This document shows, piece by piece, positions 1-7,716 of a stretch of 20,815 nt of DNA (positions are counted from its first letter, which is position 1; each line of letters opens with the position of its first letter). The DNA comes from OAS926 sp035503715 (GTDB taxonomy: Bacteria; Pseudomonadota; Alphaproteobacteria; Rhizobiales; Rhizobiaceae). The DNA lies in the NCBI GenBank assembly GCA_035503715.1, contig DATJTE010000177.1:1-20815 (forward strand), given 5' to 3'. A program made the translations under genes and the position numbers. The notes below the pieces were generated by a model. That model did not search any database. It was not told the origin of the DNA and worked only from the letters and a program-made list of their open reading frames with translations.

Positions 1-219
1 CAGAAGCGGCCAATAGCGCAGCAGTGCGTTGATGCTCCTGACAGGCTGAATCGCGAGCAGCAGGCCGCCGAAAAACAGGAACACCAACGCCGCCCGCGAG
101 CCGAACAGCGGATTGAGAATCAAGGCGGCAAGCGCCCCGAAGGCAAAACATGCCGGGAGATCGAGCGGGATCCGGAGCTGGCGGTGATCCAGCGTCGCGC
201 TGCGCGAAATCAACGCCAT
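1..219 (-). CDS. exoQ: ExoQ-like polysaccharide polymerase, N-terminal fragment (cut by window edge)
   Basis: Only the first 73 codons are present; the gene continues past position 1. The ATG at 217-219 follows the exoF stop by 4 nt, and the reading frame is open to the edge. After a polar start (MALISRSATLDHRQ) there are two hydrophobic stretches, about residues 21-39 and 43-60, as expected for the first membrane helices of a Wzy/ExoQ polymerase in the inner membrane. The identification rests mainly on position, because rhizobial exoY-exoF-exoQ is a conserved order and both upstream genes are clear. ExoQ proteins polymerise lipid-linked EPS repeat units in the periplasm. An O-antigen-ligase-type protein would look the same over this short stretch. 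Confidence 0.72.
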   Translation of the reverse strand, partial: MALISRSATLDHRQLRIPLDLPACFAFGALAALILNPLFGSRAALVFLFFGGLLLAIQPVRSINALLRYWPLL

Positions 220-223
220 GACC

Positions 224-1486
224 TTACTGCCCCGCGAGCCAACCCGCGCTCGGGAGGACCGTTTTGACCTTGATCACGTCGCCCGGCTGGACAGGCGTAT
301 CCTCGGTTGCAGTCAGCGTCTCCGTCTTGCCGTCGACGACCCGAAGCACCTCATAGGTGGTCGTCGGATCGGTGCTTGAAATGTCCGCCGGCGTGCCGGC
401 CTGCAGCGCCTCCGCGACCAGGTTCCGGTACATCTCGATCTTGATGGTGGTTTCCTTGAGCGTCGCCTGAACTTGCTGCCGCTCGATCGCGATGTCGGAT
501 TCGACCGTGTTGCGCAGCTCGATCTCATCCTGCTGCGCTTCCGATATCTCCTGACGGGCCTGCAGGATGGAGGTTTCCAGATCGAGGTTCTGGCTCTCGA
601 CCTCTGCGATCAACCGTTCTGCATTGAGAACGCGCGTGTTGGATACCAGCCCCTTGTCCGACAGCGAATCGATGCCCTTCAGTTCGTCCCGGGCGAGTTC
701 GAGCTGCCGCTCCTGCGTCGCCTTCTTCTTTTCGAGGGAGACGATTTCCTTCTCGAGCAGCGACTGCAGGTCCTTAAGCGCGGAAAGCTGTAGGGCGAGC
801 TTGCGCTGGCGCGCCGTCATGATCGCGGTCTCGTCGGCGACGATCGCCTTGACACCGGGATAGGACGCCACCTCGTCAGGCGCGGCCACGGTCGTGTCAC
901 CCTTTGCTTCGGCCTCGAGACGAGCCGCTTTCACCAGCATGCGGATGCGGTGCTCGGCCAGCGCATCATGATTGCCCTTGGCGTTGATGTAGTCGCGTTC
1001 TGTCCGCATGCCGAAGCTGCTGCGGTTGCCGCCGGCGAGGCTCGTCGCTTTGATGACCGTGAGTCCGGGCGAGAATGCATATTCGCCAGGCGTCTCGACA
1101 TCGCCAGACACGTAGAGCGGGCGGTAGGCGGCAAGCTCCACCGACGTCTCGGGCTTGTCGCCCAGGCCGAACCGGCGCTGCAGCGTCTCGGAGATGACTG
1201 CGGAGATTTCAGTGGTGGTTTTGCCCGCTGCGGGAGTCTCTCCGACGAAGGGGATCGACAGATTGCCCGACGAGCCGACTGTGTACTCGCCGCTCACCGC
1301 GGTCCATTCGCGGAACGCGCCATCGACCGTCTGCCATTCGACGACACGGATTTTCAGCTTGTCCTGAACGCCCAAACGGTAGTCTTCGGCCGATGCGGGG
1401 TTTGCACCGAGCAATGCGACAGCCGCCAAGGGAATTGCCCAGCCAGACAAAATGCCTGCGGCTCTTGCGCTGAACGCGTGATACAT
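224..1486 (-). CDS. exoF: ExoF-like polysaccharide export protein (periplasmic/outer membrane, SLBB)
   Basis: A 420-aa protein, close to the roughly 420 aa of Sinorhizobium ExoF. The ATG at 1486 was chosen because it opens a good signal peptide: hydrophobic residues 11-28, then an ASA motif at 31-33 followed by EDYRLGVQDKLKIRV. The frame stays open upstream, but that extension would be Arg-rich non-signal sequence overlapping exoY. A polysaccharide-export (Wza-type) domain spans about 35-115, a soluble-ligand-binding beta-grasp segment about 125-155 (YVSGDVETPGEYAFSPG), and a long coiled coil about 217-360. The family helps move EPS from the ExoP/ExoQ machinery across the periplasm and outer membrane. 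It lies 47 nt downstream of exoY and 4 nt upstream of exoQ, so it is almost certainly in one operon with them. Confidence 0.88.
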   Translation of the reverse strand: MYHAFSARAAGILSGWAIPLAAVALLGANPASAEDYRLGVQDKLKIRVVEWQTVDGAFREWTAVSGEYTVGSSGNLSIPFVGETPAAGKTTTEISAVISETLQRRFGLGDKPETSVELAAYRPLYVSGDVETPGEYAFSPGLTVIKATSLAGGNRSSFGMRTERDYINAKGNHDALAEHRIRMLVKAARLEAEAKGDTTVAAPDEVASYPGVKAIVADETAIMTARQRKLALQLSALKDLQSLLEKEIVSLEKKKATQERQLELARDELKGIDSLSDKGLVSNTRVLNAERLIAEVESQNLDLETSILQARQEISEAQQDEIELRNTVESDIAIERQQVQATLKETTIKIEMYRNLVAEALQAGTPADISSTDPTTTYEVLRVVDGKTETLTATEDTPVQPGDVIKVKTVLPSAGWLAGQ

Positions 1487-1533
1487 CGGCGCGGCCTTTC
1501 GGTTGTTGTGCGTCTCGCGTTCAGACGCGAGGG

Positions 1534-2217
1534 TTAGTAGCTGCCCCGCGAGAGGCAGACGGCAGGCACGGTCATGATGATGATCCGGATGTCCTCGACG
1601 AGCGACCAATGCTCGACATAATGCCTGTCGAATGCGACGCGTGTGTCGTAGGACACGTCGTTGCGACCACTGATCTGCCACAGACCCGTTAGCCCCGGGC
1701 GCGAACGCAGATAACACCCGGCGTGCCCGCCGTATTTTTCCAGTTCATCGAGCACGACCGGACGCGGGCCGACGATGCTCATGTCGCCAAGCAGGATGTT
1801 GATGAGCTGCGGCAGTTCATCGATGCTGAGCTTGCGCAGAACCAGACCGACTCTGGTCACGCGCGGATCGTCTTTCAGCTTGCGTGTCTCGGCCCATTCC
1901 CGTCGCGCGGCCGGGTTCGCTCTGAGATATTCGGCAATGACTTTGTCGCCGCTGGCAGACATCGTCCGGAACTTCAGGCAACGGAATCGCCTGCCCCCGC
2001 GCCCGATCCGCTCATGCCCGTAGAACACGGCGCCGCCATCCGACGACTTCACAAGCAATGCGATGAGAAGGAAAAGCGGTGACAGGGCGATAAGCCCAAG
2101 TGCGGCCGCCGCAATGTCGAAGCTGCGCTTCAATCTTCCACCGAGCGGGGGTGCGACTGTGCCATTGTGCACGATGTCGAACGAGCCGCGCTTCGCCATT
2201 TCCGTCATTAAATGCAT
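1534..2217 (-). CDS. exoY: ExoY-like undecaprenyl-phosphate sugar-1-phosphate transferase (EPS priming)
   Basis: Bacterial sugar transferase that loads the first sugar (galactose in succinoglycan) from UDP-sugar onto undecaprenyl phosphate, starting each repeat unit at the inner membrane. With the ATG at 2217 it is 227 aa, almost the length of Sinorhizobium ExoY (226). A single N-terminal membrane helix lies at about 35-57, followed by the family motifs KFRTM (82-86), KLSIDELPQL (129-138), VGPRPV (149-154) and RPGLTGLWQISGR (173-185), ending in CLSRGSY as in ExoY. The frame is open further to a TTG at 2253, and ATGs at 2208 and 2199 are also possible. None has a clear ribosome site, so the start is uncertain. 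It is first in exoY-exoF-exoQ. Confidence 0.92.
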   Translation of the reverse strand: MHLMTEMAKRGSFDIVHNGTVAPPLGGRLKRSFDIAAAALGLIALSPLFLLIALLVKSSDGGAVFYGHERIGRGGRRFRCLKFRTMSASGDKVIAEYLRANPAARREWAETRKLKDDPRVTRVGLVLRKLSIDELPQLINILLGDMSIVGPRPVVLDELEKYGGHAGCYLRSRPGLTGLWQISGRNDVSYDTRVAFDRHYVEHWSLVEDIRIIIMTVPAVCLSRGSY

Positions 2218-2276
2218 CCGACTGAACTGCGATAGGTAGCTGACGCTACCCAAAAAATGCTGCGACGCAACACACT

Positions 2277-2298
2277 ATATTTTCACGGATGAAAATAT
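2277..2298. promoter_or_regulatory. Inverted repeat upstream of exoY, candidate operator
   Basis: ATATTTTC-acggat-GAAAATAT, a perfect 8-bp inverted repeat with a 6-nt spacer, about 60 nt upstream of the exoY ATG. On the minus strand its promoter-proximal edge overlaps TATAGT (2274-2279), a candidate -10 box, so a protein bound here could block transcription. The palindrome is seen directly; the operator role is inference. Confidence 0.45.
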
Positions 2299-2319
2299 TT
2301 GCGAGCGCCATTGATGGAT

Positions 2320-2353
2320 AAAAAATAGCCAGGAATCTGGTCAAAAAATAGCC
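2320..2353. repeat. Duplicated AAAAAATAGCC element, 23-bp period
   Basis: AAAAAATAGCC occurs at 2320-2330 and again at 2343-2353, 23 bp apart or close to two helical turns. A weaker relative (TAAAAATTGCG) starts at 2361. Phased A-tracts suggest a curved DNA or activator/repressor site upstream of exoY. Its function is unproven. Confidence 0.45.
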
Positions 2354-2437
2354 GGGTTGATAAAAATTGCGCCGCTGACACAACAATACAAATTATTACC
2401 AAATAATCCATGTGCTATCATTGAGCTTATACTTATT

Positions 2438-2459
2438 CAATCAGACGAATGTCTGATTG
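2438..2459. promoter_or_regulatory. Perfect 9-bp inverted repeat, candidate operator for exoX
   Basis: CAATCAGAC-gaat-GTCTGATTG: 9-bp arms and a 4-nt spacer. It touches the -35 of the candidate exoX promoter and lies about 220 nt upstream of the exoY start, so it could control either gene. No T-run follows, so it is less likely to be a terminator. Confidence 0.45.
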
Positions 2460-2485
2460 GCAGCTTTCAACGGCAAGTTTAACAT
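2457..2485 (+). promoter_or_regulatory. Candidate sigma-70-type promoter for exoX
   Basis: TTGGCA (2457-2462), a 17-nt spacer, then TAACAT (2480-2485). Five of six and four of six positions match the consensus. The first three bases of the -35 lie in the 2438-2459 palindrome. It would give an unusually long leader (about 220 nt) before exoX, which lowers confidence. Confidence 0.3.
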
Positions 2486-2714
2486 CTCTCAGTGATCAGT
2501 CGTGCGTAACTCGTTGGAAGCCAATGATTCGATCCCTCGATACCGACGCTTGATGGTTTGGAAGCCGCTTGATAGTCTGCAACCCTTGAGAAGCAAAGCT
2601 TCGCGGATGGCGGGAGGCCGGGCGCGCGGCGGGCTATCACGGGTTGGGTAAAAGGTCGGATGGAGGCCGGACCATTGGTCCACCCCTTCGTCGCCTTTTG
2701 GGAGCGAGTCCGGA

Positions 2715-2975
2715 GTGACGCTACCGAAGTTCATTTTCGGCATGGTGTTGGTCGCCGCCGCGGTCGCCGGGTGGTCGGTTATCGACCAGGCGTCATTCGG
2801 CACCATTCTGCTGCGTATCGTCATTTGCGCCATCGTCCTGCAGGTCGGATATTTCCTCTTCGTGCTTGTCATGGTCATGCGCGAGCGCAGCACGCCCAAT
2901 CAACAATCGGCTGCGAGCCGCGAAGCTCCGAAACCGAATATCGCGGCGACGGAACAGAAGCTGCATCGCCAATAA
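2715..2975 (+). CDS. exoX: ExoX/SyrA-like exopolysaccharide production repressor
   Basis: Small membrane protein of 86 aa with a GTG start at 2715, preceded by GGGAG at 2700-2704. Two hydrophobic helices, about residues 5-22 and 29-53 (GTILLRIVICAIVLQVGYFL in part), are followed by a charged, Ala/Pro-rich cytosolic tail. The opening LPKFIFGMV and the VICAIVLQVGYFLFVL segment look like the rhizobial ExoX/SyrA family, whose members are usually just under 100 aa. ExoX proteins act after transcription to reduce EPS output, probably by restraining ExoY; the exoX:exoY dosage ratio matters in rhizobia. Divergence from exoY supports the call. Another small two-helix protein is possible but less likely. 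Confidence 0.75.
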   Translation: MTLPKFIFGMVLVAAAVAGWSVIDQASFGTILLRIVICAIVLQVGYFLFVLVMVMRERSTPNQQSAASREAPKPNIAATEQKLHRQ

Positions 2976-2992
2976 TTCGTCCGTGTGACGAA
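2976..2992. terminator. Weak hairpin between convergent exoX and the lasso exporter gene
   Basis: TTCGTC-cgtgt-GACGAA, a 6-bp perfect stem directly after the exoX stop and 10 nt from the exporter stop. There is no T-run on either strand. It might help end transcription in both directions, but the stem is short. Confidence 0.2.
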
Positions 2993-3001
2993 CCCATCCG
3001 G

Positions 3002-4840
3002 TCAAGCCTCGCTGTGCTCGCCCGAGAGCAGCTTCGACAATCGGCTTGCCTCATTCTGCTTCATACGCTGATAGTCACCTTCTTCGACCGCCCGGCCTTT
3101 TTCGATCGCGACAACCCGGTCCGCAAAGGCGATCATTGACGGGCGGTGCGCGATGGTGACGATCGTCATCGAGCCACGCAGCGCCTTGATCGATTCCGCG
3201 ATCAACGCCTGATTCTCCCAATCGAGCGCGCTCGTTGCCTCATCGAGCACGAGAAGCGACGGCCGGCGCATCAGCGCGCGGGCAAGGGCGATACGCTGGC
3301 GCTCACCGCCCGAAAGGCGGACGCCGCGGTCGCCGACGACGGATTCGAGCCCCGCCTCCAGCCGCCGCACGAACTCTTGCGCATGGGCCGCATGCAGCGC
3401 GTCCCACAAGTCCTGGTCCGTGGCTTGCGGCGCGGCGAGGCGCAGATTGGCGGCAATCGTGTCGTGCAACAGGAACACATCCTGCGGCACATACGCCACC
3501 TGATTACGCCATCCGCGGCGCGTCGACCCGCCGATTGGCACGCCGTCGACACTGATCGAGCCATGTGTCGGCTCCAGAAGCCCGAGAAGCAGGTCGGCGA
3601 TGGTGCTCTTGCCCGAACCGGACGGGCCGATCACCGCGGTGACCTTGCCGGCCGGAATCGCGAAAGCAACGCGGTCGAGGATGAGCCGATCGCCATAGCC
3701 GAAGGACACGTCATGAAACGCAATTTCCCGGACCAGCGAGAGCTTGCCCGTGTCGACCCGTGCGTCGCTCTCCTCGCGTTCGGCATCGAAGCGCGCCTTC
3801 AATTCACGCATCGATACGAAGGACGGCAGATTGACCAGCATCTGCTGGATATTCGTCTGAATATCCATGAAGCGTGGGGCAACGCGCATAAACACAACCA
3901 GCATGACGACGACCTCGGCCAGCGACAGGCCGTAACGTGTGAAGGCGGTGTGGACGAACACTGCGAGCCCAATCACGCTGGCGATCTGAAAGAGGGCCGA
4001 GCCGATCGTACTGGCGCCCACATAACGTGCATTGTCGGCCTTGATCTTCTGAAGTGCCGAGCGGAGGCGGTCGAAATAGATGCTCTCCACATTGAGGCTC
4101 TTTGCGACCTTCATGCCGCTGAAGAAATCGGAAACAGTGCGGTACTGGCCCTGCCTGTTCGCCGTGATCACCTGTCCGAACACCGTCGCGCGGCGGCGGA
4201 AGGGCCTGAGCGCGGCGAACATGATTGCGCCTAGACCGATCGCGAACAGCGTCATCGGCAACGAAATCAGCAGTGAGATCAGCGTGTAGGCGGCAAGCAG
4301 GACGAGCGATTGCAGCAACAGGAGCACATAGTAGCCGCAGCCTTGCACCCGCTCGATGTCGGCGTTCAACGCGTGCTCCAGGTCGGACGCGCGCATGCGC
4401 GTAAAGATGCTCCATCTGGCACGGCCGATGCTCTCGAAGAGTCCCAGCCGCGTTGTGTTGACGAAGTCGTCGAGCAGCCGCGCCATGTAGACCGACTTGA
4501 AACGGACGAAGACCGCCTGGGCGGCAACCAGCATCACGAGAAACGAAAGAGCGGCCGCAAGGCTGATCGTTCCTGAGGGCGTGATCCCCGCGAGCCACTG
4601 CACGTCCGGAACGCGCACGTCGAAATTGGCATCGCCGGCGCCGGCAAGTTGCAGAATAGGGATCAACAGCAGGATGGATATGCCTTCCATCAGGCTTCCC
4701 AAGATCAGGAAAAGCAGCGCGAAGCCAGCGCGCCGGCCGGCAACCCTGAACATGTGAGCTGCGAAATCAGAAAAATCCCGCAACCCGTTGACCCTGGGAG
4801 CGAGCGGTCCGATCGGGGCGCGCACTGCCTCGACGATCAT
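3002..4840 (-). CDS. Lasso peptide ABC exporter (D component), half-transporter
   Basis: Fused membrane/ATPase half-transporter of 612 aa that should act as a homodimer exporting the mature peptide, giving self-protection as McjD does for microcin J25. The membrane domain runs about 35-335 with several helices (38-63, 92-112, 171-193, 195-212, 283-300, 304-320). The nucleotide-binding domain follows: Walker A GPSGSGKST (405-413), VPQD Q-loop (451-454), signature LSGGERQ (509-515), Walker B LLVLDEATSALD (529-540), and the H-loop His in IAHRPS. It shares a 4-nt ATGA overlap (4837-4840) with the kinase gene, so translation is probably coupled. There is no N-terminal C39 peptidase domain, consistent with leader removal by B2. 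On sequence alone it could be a general lipid/peptide exporter; context decides. Confidence 0.88.
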   Translation of the reverse strand: MIVEAVRAPIGPLAPRVNGLRDFSDFAAHMFRVAGRRAGFALLFLILGSLMEGISILLLIPILQLAGAGDANFDVRVPDVQWLAGITPSGTISLAAALSFLVMLVAAQAVFVRFKSVYMARLLDDFVNTTRLGLFESIGRARWSIFTRMRASDLEHALNADIERVQGCGYYVLLLLQSLVLLAAYTLISLLISLPMTLFAIGLGAIMFAALRPFRRRATVFGQVITANRQGQYRTVSDFFSGMKVAKSLNVESIYFDRLRSALQKIKADNARYVGASTIGSALFQIASVIGLAVFVHTAFTRYGLSLAEVVVMLVVFMRVAPRFMDIQTNIQQMLVNLPSFVSMRELKARFDAEREESDARVDTGKLSLVREIAFHDVSFGYGDRLILDRVAFAIPAGKVTAVIGPSGSGKSTIADLLLGLLEPTHGSISVDGVPIGGSTRRGWRNQVAYVPQDVFLLHDTIAANLRLAAPQATDQDLWDALHAAHAQEFVRRLEAGLESVVGDRGVRLSGGERQRIALARALMRRPSLLVLDEATSALDWENQALIAESIKALRGSMTIVTIAHRPSMIAFADRVVAIEKGRAVEEGDYQRMKQNEASRLSKLLSGEHSEA

Positions 4841-5808
4841 GACCGATCTCCGCAGGCAAGGTTGCGGGCGACGAGATCCACGACTTCAGGAAGGCGCCCA
4901 AGATTGTCAGGCACTTCGAGTATGCTCACGCCGACATTGCGTACGAGATGGGAAGCTTGCTCGAGATGGCGGGACGCGCCGCCAAGCAGGCCTTGCCTGC
5001 CAAAGCGCAGGACATAGGAAAATCTGAAAAGCGCCGACAGCGCGTCGGCGCTCGGCAAAGCCGTGATCCGTGCCTCTGAACCTCGTTTCAGCACATAGAT
5101 CCGGCGGATCGACTGCGCGGATTCCGGAAACTCTCCCGTCAGCTTGTGCAGGCGTTTTTCGATGGCCGGATGGACAGTCGGAAGAATCTCGGCCTCAGCG
5201 AGTGGGATACGGATCGCGGCGTCAGCCGCGAGTTTGACCTGCGGAAAAGCCGGCTCGATGCGACAGTCCCCATCGCCACGGACTTCGATCGCCAGCACGT
5301 CGTCGGTCACAAGTTTGTGTCCGGCCGCAAGCATCGCCGCCGCGGTGGTCGATTTTCCGGCGCCCTTGTCGCCGAGAAAGGCGGCTGCAACGCCGTTCAC
5401 CGACACGGCGCTGGCATGAAGCACGAACTGCCCACGGTCGTGCAGCAGAAGCGCCATCACCGGGCCGAGCAGCGGAAATGCGATGAGCCGCGGATCAACG
5501 CCATCGGCGGGCTCGATATCTATCTGCGTGCCACCGGTGATGAGGAATTTGCCGACGGCGCTCCAGGCGAGAAAGCGATCTTCGTCGGAGAATTCGTGAT
5601 ATGATCCGCCCGCGGTCCCCGGAACCGCGCGATCGAACTTCCCGATGCGGATCGCAATATCGGGCTGCCCGGAATCGGAAGGCGGCAATTCCGGCAATTC
5701 CAGATCGGAATGAATCTCCAACCCGAACGCGCGATAGGCGTACGGCAGCGGCACGACCGGCGAGCCGTTCGCGCTTGTTGCCGCGGCGATTGTCGCCAAC
5801 ACGGTCAT
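4837..5808 (-). CDS. HPr-kinase-like lasso peptide tailoring kinase (K component)
   Basis: 323-aa HprK-related P-loop protein. Visible motifs: LHASAV (about 130-135), Walker A GDKGAGKST (146-154), and TDDVLAI (168-174), which contains the acidic pair typical of HPr kinases. There is no N-terminal HprK DRTGG-type domain and no PTS genes nearby, so HPr is an unlikely substrate. In kinase-containing lasso clusters (paeninodin type) such enzymes phosphorylate the side chain of the C-terminal Ser of the precursor, and the precursor here ends in Ser. The ATG at 5808 was chosen because it overlaps the cyclase stop (ATGA, 5805-5808); a longer frame to 5868 would overlap the cyclase. Related kinases also occur in HprK-related systems of unknown role, so the substrate is inferred. 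Confidence 0.82.
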   Translation of the reverse strand: MTVLATIAAATSANGSPVVPLPYAYRAFGLEIHSDLELPELPPSDSGQPDIAIRIGKFDRAVPGTAGGSYHEFSDEDRFLAWSAVGKFLITGGTQIDIEPADGVDPRLIAFPLLGPVMALLLHDRGQFVLHASAVSVNGVAAAFLGDKGAGKSTTAAAMLAAGHKLVTDDVLAIEVRGDGDCRIEPAFPQVKLAADAAIRIPLAEAEILPTVHPAIEKRLHKLTGEFPESAQSIRRIYVLKRGSEARITALPSADALSALFRFSYVLRFGRQGLLGGASRHLEQASHLVRNVGVSILEVPDNLGRLPEVVDLVARNLACGDRS

Positions 5809-7712
5809 GCAGGAGCGCCCTCCAGCCGCTTCAGCCAGAGCGACAGCGAGACCGTGCGCCAGAGCCACAACACGTCGTCGAGGGCGGCAGTGCTCGGATT
5901 GGTGAGCACGCGCCCGTACGCCTTGCGCACGCCGTCAACATTGACATAACGCGAAATACGATCGGCTTCGGCGTGGAGCGTCACGTCCAGCAGCGGCTTG
6001 TGGTTGCGCAGCATGCCGCCGACGAGATTCGGCTTGAAATCGACTTTATCGCGCCGCCACTGGACGGATGGCGGCAAGACGCCCTCCATGGCGCGCCTCA
6101 GGATCAGCCGCGACCAGCCGTTGCTGAGCTTTTGTTCCGCCGGCAAAGCCAGGCAGAATTCCACCAGCGCCTTGTCCCAGAACGGGTAGCGCGGCTCGAT
6201 ACCGAAGGCTGCTGCGGACTTATCGAGAACTTCGAAAGCGTGCGAGATGAGACCGCTCGACAATTGCCAACGGTGGAACAGGCTTTCGTCCATCATCGCA
6301 GCGCGCGGCGCGCGGCTCGCGCGGTAGAACCGCTGGCGAAGATCGGTTGCCCGCACGAGGTCGGCATTGATCATTGTCAGCCAGGCCGGGCCGATCGACG
6401 TCGCATCGGACGTGAAAGAATGGCGCATCCGGGTGATTTGTCGCATCACCTTTGCGAAGGGTGAAAGCGGCCCAAACGTGGCGAACAGGCGCAGAAACGT
6501 AGAGATGCTGCTTGTCCCGTGCACTGCCGACAGGCCGCGCACCTCCCGCCAAAGCTCGAGCCATCGCCTTTCCCCGGCAAGCGCGTTCACCCGGACGGGA
6601 GCGTGAGAGACGACTTCATCACCGCCATGCCCGTTAAGCAGCACACGCACGCCATCATTTCCGGCGGCTTCGTAGAGGCGACGCGTCGTGGCGATTCCGG
6701 GTGCAAGGAACACGCCGTCCTGTTCGTCAAGAATCTCGTCGAACGCTGCAAAGGGATGCTCGTCCTCGACTGGCACGCGATGGCCAACGAAATTGCCACG
6801 CGCCAGAACGTCGTCGATGAAACGTCCCTCCCCCATTCCCGATCTCTCGTCGAAAATGAGCGAATAGGTCGAAAGCCTTTCTCCGCGCTTCTCGCGAATA
6901 TGTGCTGCAACGCATGCAATCGACGAGGAATCGAGGCCGCCGCTCAACATCGCCGCAACATTCTGCGTGCCACGCAGCCGGTTTGCGACTGCGCTGGTGA
7001 ACAGATGCCGGAACTCGTCGACGTGATCGCGCCCGCCACGGCACGCCGACGGCTCGGGTTGCCAGTATCGGCTCAGCGCGATCTTGCCGTTCCGCACGCT
7101 TGCGCAGTGGCCCGCCGGCAAGCGCTCGATGCCAGCAAACGGGGTCGCCTGCACATCATCCGGAAGACCCGCGAGGAACCCTGCCAACTGACGCTCATCG
7201 ACCGAGCGTCGCACGTCGCCATCCGCGAAGATCGCCTTGATCTCCGAAGCGAACAGGAATCGCGACGCGCCGCTATGGAAATAGAAAGGCTTCACGCCGA
7301 AATGGTCGCGTGCACAGAAGAGCCGCCGTGCGACCGCGTCCCAGATCGCGAAGGCAAAATCGCCGACGAGCTGATCGACGCAAGCATCCGCCCATTTGAG
7401 ATACGACTTCAAAATGAGCGCCGCATCGGGCGCTCCGGCATCCCGGATGCCGAGCTGCGCTGCAAGATCTTCGCGATTGTCCAACCGGCAATCCGCGACG
7501 ATCACCGCCGCGCCGTCCGCTATGGCTACCAGACCAGGCGCTGTTTCGCCGGTGGTGTTCAGCCACGCCTGGCCGAAGCTAGCTTCGGATGACCACCAGG
7601 TCCTTTGCCCGTCGCGGGCGCGCGGCGCCATGCGTGCAAGCGATCTCTCGATTTCGCCCACCGACACCGGCCTGCCGCCTTCAAACGCTACGATGCCGGC
7701 GAGCCCGCTCAT
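5805..7712 (-). CDS. Lasso peptide cyclase, asparagine-synthetase-like (C component)
   Basis: 635-aa class B asparagine-synthetase homologue expected to adenylate the ring Asp side chain and join it to the new N-terminal amine, closing the macrolactam. The glutaminase-like half is about 1-200 and the synthetase half about 235-620, with PP-loop LSGGLDSSS (256-264). With the ATG at 7712 the protein starts MSGLAGIV: Ser replaces the catalytic Cys2 of true glutaminases, fitting an enzyme that needs no ammonia. The start was chosen by homology (upstream residues to 7772 are unlike the family and overlap B2) and leaves 5 nt... from the B2 stop codon start at 7717. The next gene is coupled by ATGA. 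A plain asparagine synthetase is unlikely beside B1, B2 and a precursor. Confidence 0.92.
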   Translation of the reverse strand: MSGLAGIVAFEGGRPVSVGEIERSLARMAPRARDGQRTWWSSEASFGQAWLNTTGETAPGLVAIADGAAVIVADCRLDNREDLAAQLGIRDAGAPDAALILKSYLKWADACVDQLVGDFAFAIWDAVARRLFCARDHFGVKPFYFHSGASRFLFASEIKAIFADGDVRRSVDERQLAGFLAGLPDDVQATPFAGIERLPAGHCASVRNGKIALSRYWQPEPSACRGGRDHVDEFRHLFTSAVANRLRGTQNVAAMLSGGLDSSSIACVAAHIREKRGERLSTYSLIFDERSGMGEGRFIDDVLARGNFVGHRVPVEDEHPFAAFDEILDEQDGVFLAPGIATTRRLYEAAGNDGVRVLLNGHGGDEVVSHAPVRVNALAGERRWLELWREVRGLSAVHGTSSISTFLRLFATFGPLSPFAKVMRQITRMRHSFTSDATSIGPAWLTMINADLVRATDLRQRFYRASRAPRAAMMDESLFHRWQLSSGLISHAFEVLDKSAAAFGIEPRYPFWDKALVEFCLALPAEQKLSNGWSRLILRRAMEGVLPPSVQWRRDKVDFKPNLVGGMLRNHKPLLDVTLHAEADRISRYVNVDGVRKAYGRVLTNPSTAALDDVLWLWRTVSLSLWLKRLEGAPA

Positions 7713-7716
7713 CGCG

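Larger units (their letters stand above)
2254..2714. other. AT-rich divergent exoY/exoX control region
   Basis: About 460 bases without a credible gene. The exoY-proximal part (2260-2460) is clearly more AT-rich than its surroundings and holds an 8-bp inverted repeat, a duplicated AAAAAATAGCC element and a 9-bp inverted repeat, listed separately. The exoX-proximal part (2486-2714) is GC-rich like coding DNA, but I see no convincing ORF, RNA hairpin or riboswitch in it. It would form a long leader if exoX is transcribed from near 2490. In rhizobia this control region is known to be bound by regulators such as MucR. Whether that applies here is inference. Confidence 0.6.

Noticed and set aside
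2489..2899. A 136-codon minus-strand frame overlapping exoX
   Set aside because: Its sequence is low in structure, and the opposite strand encodes the well-supported two-helix ExoX-like protein.
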